This document shows positions 1-5,828 of a stretch of DNA of 6,168 nucleotides, piece after piece. Position 1 is the stretch's first letter, and each line of letters starts with the position of its first letter. The notes below the pieces were generated by a model. It saw nothing but the letters and a program-made list of their open reading frames with translations, was not told where the DNA came from and made no database searches. The translations under genes were made by a program, and so were the position numbers. Origin of the DNA: Chloroflexota bacterium (lineage in GTDB: Bacteria > Chloroflexota > Limnocylindria > Limnocylindrales > CSP1-4); assembly GCA_021789355.1 (NCBI GenBank), contig JAJYJR010000369.1, positions 1 to 6,168 of the forward strand. The letters are read 5' to 3'.

Positions 1-144
1 AACGTCGCGTCGTCCCGGGCGCGCTGCCTGGCCCTCGTCGTCGCCAGCCCCGAGCTCATCCGCGTCCAGTGCCGCACCCCGCGCCAGATGCGCCTCGCCA
101 ACGCGCTGGCTCGTCTCGTGGAAATGGGGGAGGGGAAGGAGTAA
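1..144 (+). CDS. C-terminal end of an unrecognised protein (partial)
   Basis: An open frame runs from the first base of the window to a TAA at 142-144, giving the last 47 residues of a protein whose start lies outside the window. The tail is alpha-helical in character and rich in Arg, Leu and Ala (it includes RQMRLANALARLVEMG), and ends in a charged GEGKE. Its third codon positions are nearly all G or C, which supports real coding. I do not recognise the family. It ends only four bases before the TTG start of the HNH nuclease, and the AAGGAG ribosome binding site of that nuclease overlaps its last codons, so the two are very probably co-transcribed. This protein may therefore be a further member of the same system; the role is inference from position only. 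Confidence 0.7.
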   Translation, partial: NVASSRARCLALVVASPELIRVQCRTPRQMRLANALARLVEMGEGKE

Positions 145-148
145 CCGC

Positions 149-1102
149 TTGATCGGCACGGCCGACTGGCAGATCCGTCGCGCGGTGTTCGATTGGCTCA
201 CGGAGCAGCGGGAGTCGGTGGGGGAGGCGCTGTCCCGCGACTCGCTCGAGCGGTTCGAGTTGGACGGCCGACGCGTGCCGCTCGTGGGGCCGTCGGGGAT
301 CTGGAAGCCCGCCGTCTGCGAGCTGCCGCTCGCCATCTCCACGATCGTCCACGGTCCCTATTCGGACACCTTCGACGACCGATCGGGAACGCTGCGCTAT
401 TCGTATCGGGGGAACGACCCCAGCCACCGTGACAACGTCGGACTCCGGCGCGCGATGAACGAACGCGTCCCGCTCGTCTACTTCCACGCTGTCGCGCCCG
501 GGTCGTACGTCGCCGCCTACCCCGTCTTCGTTGTCGCCGACGATCCCGCCGCGTTGACCTTCACGATGCAGGTCGACGACCTGTCGGCATCCCTGTTAGC
601 TGCCGCCCCCGGGCTTCGCGTGGCCGAGAACGAGGCCGAGGCACGCCGCGCCTACGTGACGCGGAGCGTTCGGCAACGCCTCCATCAGGTCGCGTTTCGC
701 GAACGCGTGATCCGCGCCTATCAGGAACGCTGCGCGCTCTGTAACCTGCGGCACCAGGAACTGCTCGATGCCGCACACATCATCCCGGACACCGACCCCG
801 AGGGCGACCCGATCGTCAGCAACGGCGTCGCGCTGTGCAAGCTCCACCATGCCGTGTTCGACAGGTTCTTCTTCGCCATCCGACCCGATTATGTGATCGA
901 GGTCAGTCCCAGAATCCTCGCAGAGCATGACGGCCCAATGCTTGTCGTGGGTCTCCAGCAGATCCACGGCTCGCGCATCGCTGTGCCTGCACATGTATCC
1001 GATCGACCTGATACAGACCGTCTCGGCCGGCGTTACTCCCAGTTCCTCGCAACCCTTGGGCAGCCCAGCAACCCCCGCGTGATGAATGGAGGAGCGCTGT
1101 GA
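149..1102 (+). CDS. HNH endonuclease with beta-rich N-terminal (possibly SRA/PUA-like) domain
   Basis: A 317-residue protein with a C-terminal HNH nuclease domain at about residues 185-250. It shows CALC (C195, C198), DAAHI (H210), SNG (N225) and LCKLHH (C230, H233, H234) followed by FDR. This is the HNH_2-type pattern of putative restriction endonucleases, with two Cys pairs/Cys-His ligands for a structural metal and His/Asn/His as catalytic candidates. Residues 45-145 form a separate beta-rich domain (GIWKP, a DTFDD segment, YSYRG, PLVYF, AAYPVFVV). Comparable domains precede HNH in modification-dependent nucleases of the SRA-HNH kind, so recognition of modified DNA is possible, but that is inference. 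The TTG start at 149 is chosen because AAGGAG (136-141) sits 7 bases ahead and the preceding gene stops at 144. The GTGA overlap at 1099-1102 couples it to the next gene. It would act on DNA in the cytoplasm. Confidence 0.88.
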   Translation: MIGTADWQIRRAVFDWLTEQRESVGEALSRDSLERFELDGRRVPLVGPSGIWKPAVCELPLAISTIVHGPYSDTFDDRSGTLRYSYRGNDPSHRDNVGLRRAMNERVPLVYFHAVAPGSYVAAYPVFVVADDPAALTFTMQVDDLSASLLAAAPGLRVAENEAEARRAYVTRSVRQRLHQVAFRERVIRAYQERCALCNLRHQELLDAAHIIPDTDPEGDPIVSNGVALCKLHHAVFDRFFFAIRPDYVIEVSPRILAEHDGPMLVVGLQQIHGSRIAVPAHVSDRPDTDRLGRRYSQFLATLGQPSNPRVMNGGAL

Positions 1103-2793
1103 GTCTGGGCAATCGAGATGGTGAAGTGGAGCATGGATACCGCAAAGGCGAGGAACCAGAACGGACTCCACGCGTCGACCCGCGTCTCGATCGGCACGCA
1201 CAAGAATTCTATGCTGCATTCCCTTTGGCAACGGACCTCGCTTGGTCGATCGTCCGCTCTGGCTGGGCCTTGACCTTCTTTCAGTCGCTCGAAGACTTCT
1301 CGCGCCAGGCGCCATCAATTCGAAACGATGCCGGGTCCGGTCGCTGCTGGATCCTCCGCGCACGGCCTCCTCGCGAAATCGCCGACTCATTCGACCTTCA
1401 GGTGGAGGTCTTGTTCTTGGTAACAGACTTCAACGATCTTCAGGCGCGGACCGTCGAGCTAGTACGCAAGGTCGTTGATGCTGACTCGCGGGTAAGCCGG
1501 GACGTTTCCTTCATGGTGATCGGGGATGAGGGAGCCGACGACAAGATCGGTCAGGTGCCCCATTCAGACGGGGTAATACCGCTGTCGTGGGGATGGGTGC
1601 GTAGTGCTTCCGGCGGCGGACAGGGCCCGAAACCCTTGCGGTCTCGCCTCGAGCGGTTCATGTATGCACGCGACCTGTTCGATGTTCAGATTCCGGTGGT
1701 TGGGAAGCGGTTCTTCGGACGACAGCAGTCGCTCCAGTTCCTCAAGCGACAGACGCTGCTCGATCAGCCCGTGGGCCTGTTCGGACTCAGAAAGATCGGC
1801 AAGACGTCGCTGATCAAGGCATTTGTCGACGAGTCCACGAAATGGACTGAGGGCGATCCAATTATCTTGGCTACGCACGTGGATCTTCAAGCACTGCCTC
1901 TCGGTCGGAGAGACTGGGCGTATCTTCTGTGGGATATCGGACGGGGCGCAGCCCAGGCATGGGGACGGCATCCAGCGGGTGGGGGACTTCCCTTTAATCC
2001 CCAACTGATCGGCGTCGCTTCCGCTCCGTCGAGTAGCGAAGTATCGACTGGCTTCGACCAAGATCTGAAGTGGTTGTTGGAGGCGGCGTGGAGACGTGGT
2101 GGTGCGGCGCATTTGGTTATCGTCTTCGACGAAATTGAGCGCCTCGTGCCCCCAAACAAGTCAGAACGCGGTGTGGATGGCGGAATCGAGTTGCTACGAT
2201 ACTTGAGAGGGCTCAACCAGCAGGGCATCCACGTGTCTTTCGTGTTGGCCGGGGCAAATCCGTACTTTGCCGAACGATCCTCGATGGACGGTCAGGAGAA
2301 TCCTCTCCTGAATTTCGTCGTCAAACACTACCTCGCCCCACTCGGAGACGACGAGGTGCGGTTCATGATCCAGAGGATCGGAGCCGCGATGGGCATTCGG
2401 TTTCATTATGAAGCGGCCGGTGCCGTGGTCACTCACGGGGGAGGCCACCCCTTCCTGACCCGTCAACTTTGCAGCGTGACTGTCAAGCGGCTTCGGTCAT
2501 CCCGGCCGCTCGTCGTCGAGCGATCGGACGTCGAAAGCGCGCTCGGCGACTACTCGGCGTCTCAGTTCCACACGTTTGCGCAGATGATGGAGTCGCTCTC
2601 GGAGTACCCCGATGAGTTGTTCCTTTTGAGACAACTGGCTATCGGAGATCACAAGTTCGTCGCTGAGTGGGCCGCCTCGGATCCAGTAGGGCTGGAGCAC
2701 CTCCGCGGGTATGGTCTGATCGAGTGGTGTCCATCGGGTTGGGACTTCACGATCCCTCTCTTGCGCGAGTACGTCCTGAAGGTAACGCCGTGA
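1099..2793 (+). CDS. STAND/archaeal-ATPase-type NTPase with novel N-terminal domain
   Basis: A 564-residue P-loop NTPase. Residues 204-215 (RFFGRQQSLQFL) match the entry motif of archaeal-ATPase/STAND proteins. Walker A is GLRKIGKTS (G229-S237, K235 on the phosphate). Walker B is LVIVFDEIERL (D344, E345). GGGHPF at 447-452 is the family's sensor/lid motif. The C-terminus (about 485-562, with GLEHLRGYGLIEW and a final DFTIPLLREYVL) looks like a winged helix. Residues 1-30 are polar and likely disordered. Residues 35-195 form a domain I do not recognise, with LQVEVLFLVTDFNDLQARTVE and VSFMVIGDE as its clearest alpha/beta segments. The GTG start at 1099 overlaps the HNH stop by 4 bases and follows GGAGGAG (1088-1094). 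The protein probably acts as an NTP-driven switch or motor for the neighbouring nucleases. Base composition is less GC-rich than the flanking genes (about 53% in 1201-1260), suggesting transfer. Confidence 0.88.
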   Translation: MSLGNRDGEVEHGYRKGEEPERTPRVDPRLDRHAQEFYAAFPLATDLAWSIVRSGWALTFFQSLEDFSRQAPSIRNDAGSGRCWILRARPPREIADSFDLQVEVLFLVTDFNDLQARTVELVRKVVDADSRVSRDVSFMVIGDEGADDKIGQVPHSDGVIPLSWGWVRSASGGGQGPKPLRSRLERFMYARDLFDVQIPVVGKRFFGRQQSLQFLKRQTLLDQPVGLFGLRKIGKTSLIKAFVDESTKWTEGDPIILATHVDLQALPLGRRDWAYLLWDIGRGAAQAWGRHPAGGGLPFNPQLIGVASAPSSSEVSTGFDQDLKWLLEAAWRRGGAAHLVIVFDEIERLVPPNKSERGVDGGIELLRYLRGLNQQGIHVSFVLAGANPYFAERSSMDGQENPLLNFVVKHYLAPLGDDEVRFMIQRIGAAMGIRFHYEAAGAVVTHGGGHPFLTRQLCSVTVKRLRSSRPLVVERSDVESALGDYSASQFHTFAQMMESLSEYPDELFLLRQLAIGDHKFVAEWAASDPVGLEHLRGYGLIEWCPSGWDFTIPLLREYVLKVTP

Positions 2794-4238
2794 AGCCTTA
2801 CGCATCGGACCGCGTCGTCTTGGAGACTTTCGTCGGGCGCGGCGAGTTGCTCGCGCAGGCGCGATCCCATCTGCTCAACGGACGGTCCATCATGCTGTCC
2901 GCCGGCCGGCGCACCGGCAAGACAATGTTCCTTCGTCGACTGCAGGTCGACTTGCAGGCAAAGGGAGTCAAGGTCGTCTACCTCGACTCACAGGCGCTTC
3001 CAGCTCCGGCTAACGCGAATTCGACGCTCGATTTCGTGCTCGCCGCGGCCGGATGGTCGGGAGCGAGGCTGTCGCTGCTCGAACTGGCTGAGGCGACTGT
3101 TGGGTCCGGACACAAGTGGTGCCTCTTGATTGACGAGGTCGAGCGCTTTGCCCGGGTCTCGGAAGGTATCCACTTTCTCGATAACGTTCGACACATCGTA
3201 TCCAACTCGAGCATCGCCGGGGAGGCGATCACTGGAGTGTGCGGAGGCCTCGACCTCACATTGGAGCTGCGTTCGTCCGGTTCCTCCCTGACGAACGTGT
3301 GCCATCCGTTGGCGCTGGAACCGTTCACCAACGACGAACTGAGAGAGTTGGTGGCGCTCGGGTGCCCGGCGACCTCCAGGGCGAAGGTTGCGGAGTACAT
3401 GGCGCACGCAGCGGGAGGCCATCCATTCGTTGCTCAGATGCTGCTCGAAGGTCTGCCGAGCGCGATGCTGCCCGATGTGCCAGAGGAGCTGGTAGCTTCT
3501 GCTGTTGCCCGGGTGCAGGTACACGTCGCCGGCCTAGACCCCATGCTCCTCGATGGAGCTGAGGAGGTGGCCCGTGGCACCCAGCCTGAGCCGTACCTTG
3601 TCCCGAAACTCTGCGCTGCCGGTATCGCTCGGCGGGACAACGGGTCGGTGGAGGTCAACGGAGATGTGGTGCGCAGAGCTGTCGAATCGGTGAGCGCAAA
3701 TCGTCGTTTCCGCGAAGGCTCCCCCGAGATGAACGCCATGGTGGGTCAGTTCCTCGTGTCGGGCGAGAGCGAGACAGTTGAGTACAAAGAGAGCATTCGG
3801 TGGGATGTACGCAGCCAGATCGAGCGAGAGAGCCTGAGAGACGAGATTGTTCAGGCCGTGGCTGGCTTCATGAATGCCGAAGGCGGCGTTTTGCTCATCG
3901 GCGTCACGTCGGACGGAACAGTCGCTGGCTTGGAGCCTGACATGAAGCTCATCAAGCGAAATCCGACGCCAGATGGGTTGTGCTTGATGGTGGCGAACAT
4001 GTTGCGTGACAGACTTGGCGGAAGCGCGGCAGGACGCGTGAGCTTTAACATAGTCGTCCGCGATGGTAAGCCGCTTCTGGTTCTTGCCATGGAGCGAGCG
4101 CCAAGGCCGGTCTTCGCACGTGTTCGAGACGCGGACCGGTTCTATAGAAGGATCGGGACGTCGACTGTCGAGTTTGACGCGCGAGAGACCGTCGAGTATG
4201 TGCTCCAGAGATGGCCGGATATCGCAGACAGACGGTAG
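2790..4238 (+). CDS. STAND-like NTPase fused to a C-terminal Schlafen AlbA_2 domain
   Basis: A 482-residue two-part protein. The N-terminal NTPase has FVGRGELL (residues 14-21), Walker A SAGRRTGKT (37-45, K44), Walker B CLLIDEVERF (D115, E116) and GGHPF (209-213). This is the same motif order as the preceding gene, but there is no N-terminal extension, and Ala38 stands where Walker A usually starts with Gly. Residues about 318-475 form an AlbA_2/Schlafen domain: GESETVEYKES (E328, E331, K333), FMNAEGGVLLIGV (360-372), PVFARVRD and FYRRIGTST (451-459). AlbA_2 domains bind nucleic acid, and Schlafen relatives cleave RNA through acidic residues; here E328/E331 are the candidates, by inference. 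The GTG at 2790 is chosen over the longer frame from 2667. It makes a GTGA overlap with the previous stop, has GAAGGT at 2778-2783, and the protein then begins next to the conserved FVGR motif. Confidence 0.88.
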   Translation: MKPYASDRVVLETFVGRGELLAQARSHLLNGRSIMLSAGRRTGKTMFLRRLQVDLQAKGVKVVYLDSQALPAPANANSTLDFVLAAAGWSGARLSLLELAEATVGSGHKWCLLIDEVERFARVSEGIHFLDNVRHIVSNSSIAGEAITGVCGGLDLTLELRSSGSSLTNVCHPLALEPFTNDELRELVALGCPATSRAKVAEYMAHAAGGHPFVAQMLLEGLPSAMLPDVPEELVASAVARVQVHVAGLDPMLLDGAEEVARGTQPEPYLVPKLCAAGIARRDNGSVEVNGDVVRRAVESVSANRRFREGSPEMNAMVGQFLVSGESETVEYKESIRWDVRSQIERESLRDEIVQAVAGFMNAEGGVLLIGVTSDGTVAGLEPDMKLIKRNPTPDGLCLMVANMLRDRLGGSAAGRVSFNIVVRDGKPLLVLAMERAPRPVFARVRDADRFYRRIGTSTVEFDARETVEYVLQRWPDIADRR

Positions 4239-4498
4239 TCGGAACGCTCCGCGCCTGCTCAGCCCGCCGGTGTGGCCTAGTGCGAGGGGCACGCGATACT
4301 GCATTCTCGATCTCCCCCGCCCACCTTGCGGCGCGTCACGAACAAGTACTCCCAGGCCTGGGCCTGCTCGACCCCGCCTCGATCCGGCGCGATGGCGCGA
4401 CGTGGACGGCCGACTACCTCGACGCCGGGGGGCGTCCGTACCTCCGCGTCGTGATCGACCCGGACGGGGCGACGGGGCATCGCGCGAGCAGGCCGCCG
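4239..4498. other. Gene-free convergent spacer with a possible decayed coding fragment
   Basis: These 260 bases lie between the stop of the NTPase-AlbA_2 gene and the stop of the minus-strand toxin. I see no complete gene. From about 4331 to 4490 the plus-strand frame has strong G/C third positions and reads like a protein piece (for example DGATWTADYLDAGGRPYL and RVVIDPDG), without a credible start or its own stop before it runs antisense through the toxin. This may be a remnant of a lost gene. A short hairpin (GACGCC, four G, GGCGTC at 4421-4436) has no T-run on either side, so I do not call it a terminator. No convincing terminator for either convergent operon is visible. Confidence 0.35.
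4378..4418 (+). repeat. Direct repeat, left copy (flanks the toxin-antitoxin module)
   Basis: These 41 bases match 5147-5187 in the same orientation at 34 of 41 positions, counted by eye without gaps. The core ACGTGGACGG is identical and is followed by CGACTA. Both copies read in the same register as related peptides (SIRRDGATWTADY here, SVRHEGTTWTVDY there), so they may be pieces of homologous coding sequence and not an attachment site. Confidence 0.55.
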
Positions 4499-4789
4499 CT
4501 ATCGGTCGGAGGTCGCGGGGAGGGAGGATCGAGCGTCCTGGATCGTGATCACGATCACGGTGTCGGTCGCCTCGTCCCAGCGGTAGATGACGAGCATCCA
4601 GGGCCATGGCCCGAGGACGAAGCGGAACTGGTCCCACCGACCCTGGAGTCGGGGTCCGAGTTGCGGAAACTCGGCGAGCGGGGCGATCGCCATCCGCACG
4701 CGCTCCCGCGTGCTCTCGGGGAGGCTGTGCGTCCGGATCATCGCTCGCAGGTTGGCCTGCGCTCGCTCGGCGACGACGAGCCGAGCCAC
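4499..4789 (-). CDS. Type II toxin, RelE/ParE superfamily
   Basis: A 96-residue protein of the size and pattern of RelE/ParE toxins. Its N-terminal helices (MARLVVAERAQANLRAM) are followed by LAEFPQLGPRLQGRW, a beta sheet with FRFVLGPWPWMLVIYRWDE, then VIVITIQDARSS. The FPxxGPxL...W...R pattern and the closing strand with an IQDARS box are what identify it. The family either cleaves mRNA at the ribosome (RelE) or poisons gyrase (ParE); the sequence alone does not decide which. The GTG start at 4789 lies three bases after the TGA of the antitoxin gene, so it is the second gene of a two-gene operon and is probably translationally coupled. Only a weak purine stretch precedes it. A shorter start is unlikely because residues 3-20 form the expected first helices. 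Confidence 0.87.
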   Translation of the reverse strand: MARLVVAERAQANLRAMIRTHSLPESTRERVRMAIAPLAEFPQLGPRLQGRWDQFRFVLGPWPWMLVIYRWDEATDTVIVITIQDARSSLPATSDR

Positions 4790-4792
4790 CGC

Positions 4793-5053
4793 TCAGAGCT
4801 CGTCGAGCGGGATCACCCGTCCGGCGTGGGCGTCGGCGAGGCCTGCCTGGGCATCGTCCCAGGCGCCGGGTGTGGCGTCCAGGAGGGCGGTGACCGAGGC
4901 CGGATCTGGGTCCGCGGCATCGAGCGCGGAGGAGAGGAGCGAACGCGCCAGCGTGCCGGGGTTGAGGTGTGTCCGCTGGGCAAGCCGGCGCAGGCGTGCC
5001 GCGTGCTCCGGGTCGAGTACGACGTTCACGCGGTTCGTCCCTTCGATCGTCAC
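4793..5053 (-). CDS. Ribbon-helix-helix antitoxin of the RelE/ParE pair
   Basis: An 86-residue protein whose N-terminus is a ribbon-helix-helix fold: strand RVNVVLD (residues 8-14), helix PEHAARLRRLAQRTHL, turn NPG, helix TLARSLLSSALDA. The acidic C-terminal half (DAADPDPASVTALLDATPGAWDDAQAG and a final GRVIPLDEL) is the usual toxin-wrapping region. It should neutralise the toxin and repress its own promoter as a dimer. The frame is open up to 5167, but GTG at 5053 is chosen because a perfect AGGAGG (complement of 5060-5065) sits 6 bases ahead and the fold begins right after it. The upstream extension is Ala/Cys/Pro-rich with no domain character and would cover the promoter. The promoter and palindrome at 5092-5121 lie just upstream. 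Confidence 0.85.
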   Translation of the reverse strand: MTIEGTNRVNVVLDPEHAARLRRLAQRTHLNPGTLARSLLSSALDAADPDPASVTALLDATPGAWDDAQAGLADAHAGRVIPLDEL

Positions 5054-5091
5054 GCCAGTCCTCCTGCACGCCGCGTGTGGTTCCGTGCAAC

Positions 5092-5121
5092 AGCCTACGG
5101 ACGCGGCCGTGGCCGCGTCAA
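5092..5121 (-). promoter_or_regulatory. Sigma70-type promoter of the toxin-antitoxin operon
   Basis: On the minus strand, TTGACG (5121 down to 5116) is a near-consensus -35 element. It is followed after 18 bases by TAGGCT (5097 down to 5092), an acceptable actinobacterial-style -10 (TAnnnT). Transcription would start near 5085, leaving a leader of about 30 bases that contains the AGGAGG site for the antitoxin start at 5053. This is a prediction from spacing and consensus only. Confidence 0.55.
5100..5119. promoter_or_regulatory. Palindromic operator candidate in the toxin-antitoxin promoter
   Basis: GACGCGGCC and GGCCGCGTC form a perfect 9-base inverted repeat around a central GT. It fills the spacer between the predicted -35 and -10 of the antitoxin promoter and overlaps the -35. 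Ribbon-helix-helix antitoxins bind short palindromes at exactly this place to repress their own operon. The symmetry is directly visible; the operator role is inferred. Confidence 0.55.
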
Positions 5122-5146
5122 CGTCTTGGCGCGGCGCAGCCGGGGG

Positions 5147-5187
5147 CTCGGTCCGCCACGAGGGCACGACGTGGACGGTCGACTATC
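5147..5187 (+). repeat. Direct repeat, right copy (flanks the toxin-antitoxin module)
   Basis: This is the partner of 4378-4418, with 34 of 41 bases identical and a 769-base offset. It lies between the toxin-antitoxin promoter and the start of the immunity-like gene. Its end contains TATCCT (5184-5189), which could serve as a -10 for the downstream gene, although no good -35 is seen at the right distance. After this copy the similarity fades quickly. Confidence 0.55.
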
Positions 5188-5220
5188 CTCCGACCGAGGC
5201 CCCGTCGCCAGGAGAGGAGC

Positions 5221-5769
5221 GTGGTGGCATCTCCCCAGACGCTGAGCGAAGCCGACCGGCGGCTCGTCGCCGCATGGGCTGCCGACTGTGCCGAGCGGGT
5301 GCTCGGGCTGTTCGAGGCCGAGGCGCCGGGTGACGACCGCCCTCGAGCGCTCATCGCCCGGACCCGCGCGTTCGCCCGGGGCGAGCTCAACACCGCCGAC
5401 GAGATCCGCCGCCGGTTCGCGGGCGGCATCGCTCCCGGGGACGTGAAGACGCCGGCCGCCGCGGCGGCGGCCCACGCCGCCGGGCAGGCCGTCGCCGTCT
5501 GCCACATGGGCGCGCATGCGCTGGGGGCCGCCGCGTATGCGATCCTGGCCGCCGGCCTCGCGCAGCCCGGCCGGCCGGACGCCGTCGATGACGAGATCCG
5601 CTGGCAGCTCGACCACATGTCGCCGGAGGTCCGGGCGGCCCTGAGAACACTCCCGCCTGTCGGGGAGGACCGGTCCGGCCCGCTCGGGCCCGGGCTCCTC
5701 GCCAGGGGCCGCTTGGGCGCGATCACCCGGGACCTGCAGGCCGGTCTCGGCCCGCCCGAGGCGGACTGA
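5221..5769 (+). CDS. Imm5-like putative immunity protein
   Basis: A 182-residue, Ala-rich, all-helical soluble protein. The N-terminal block (LSEADRRLVAAWAADCAERVL, then FEAEAPGDDRPRALIARTRAFARGE, residues 8-55) and the central AAHAAGQAVAVCHMGAHALGAAAYAI match my memory of the Imm5-like family of putative immunity proteins. Those are found near polymorphic toxins and as orphans in high-GC bacteria. No biochemical activity is firmly known for the family as far as I recall, and no cognate toxin is visible next to it here. The GTG at 5221 is used as start; GTG at 5224 fits equally well because the AGGAG at 5215-5219 is closer to the normal distance from it. The gene is far more GC-rich than the ATPase genes (about 83% in 5521-5580). 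It is transcribed away from the toxin-antitoxin operon. Confidence 0.72.
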   Translation: MVASPQTLSEADRRLVAAWAADCAERVLGLFEAEAPGDDRPRALIARTRAFARGELNTADEIRRRFAGGIAPGDVKTPAAAAAAHAAGQAVAVCHMGAHALGAAAYAILAAGLAQPGRPDAVDDEIRWQLDHMSPEVRAALRTLPPVGEDRSGPLGPGLLARGRLGAITRDLQAGLGPPEAD

Positions 5770-5816
5770 CACGAGCGCCGGAGGCACGTACACCGTCGCG
5801 CACAGGCCGGGCCGCT

Positions 5817-5822
5817 GATAAT
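5817..5822 (+). promoter_or_regulatory. -10 element of a probable leaderless transcript
   Basis: GATAAT matches the TATAAT consensus at five of six positions and ends six bases before the ATG at 5829. This is the spacing expected if transcription starts on the start codon itself. No Shine-Dalgarno-like sequence suits that ATG, and no clear -35 is seen. Leaderless genes with only a -10 at this distance are common in Actinobacteria and some other high-GC groups. Confidence 0.45.
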
Positions 5823-5828
5823 CGCGGG

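Noticed and set aside
596..1390. 264-codon open frame on the minus strand
   Set aside because: It is antisense to the HNH domain and the start of the first NTPase, with no recognisable motif and no ribosome binding site of note.
2667..2789. Upstream start for the NTPase-AlbA_2 gene
   Set aside because: It would add 41 low-complexity residues inside the coding end of the previous gene. The GTG at 2790 has a ribosome binding site and the same GTGA overlap as the preceding junction.
4421..4436. Hairpin GACGCC-GGGG-GGCGTC as a terminator
   Set aside because: The stem is only 6 bases with no T-run on either strand, and it lies in a coding-like stretch.
4541..4556. Perfect 16-bp palindrome GATCGTGATCACGATC
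   Set aside because: It lies inside the toxin gene and results from codons for the strand VIVITI. It has no sensible regulatory position, so it is probably chance.
3534..5090. 518-codon open frame on the minus strand
   Set aside because: It runs antisense to the AlbA_2 domain and out of frame through both toxin-antitoxin genes. The product is Arg/Pro-rich with no motif, as expected of a shadow frame in GC-rich DNA.
5054..5167. Longer antitoxin starting at 5167
   Set aside because: The extension has no fold character and covers the promoter and palindrome, whereas 5053 has a perfect AGGAGG at ideal distance.
4211..5245. 344-codon open frame on the plus strand
   Set aside because: It is antisense to the well-supported toxin and antitoxin and overlaps the end of the AlbA_2 gene. 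Only its 4331-4490 part looks protein-like, and that is noted as a possible remnant.
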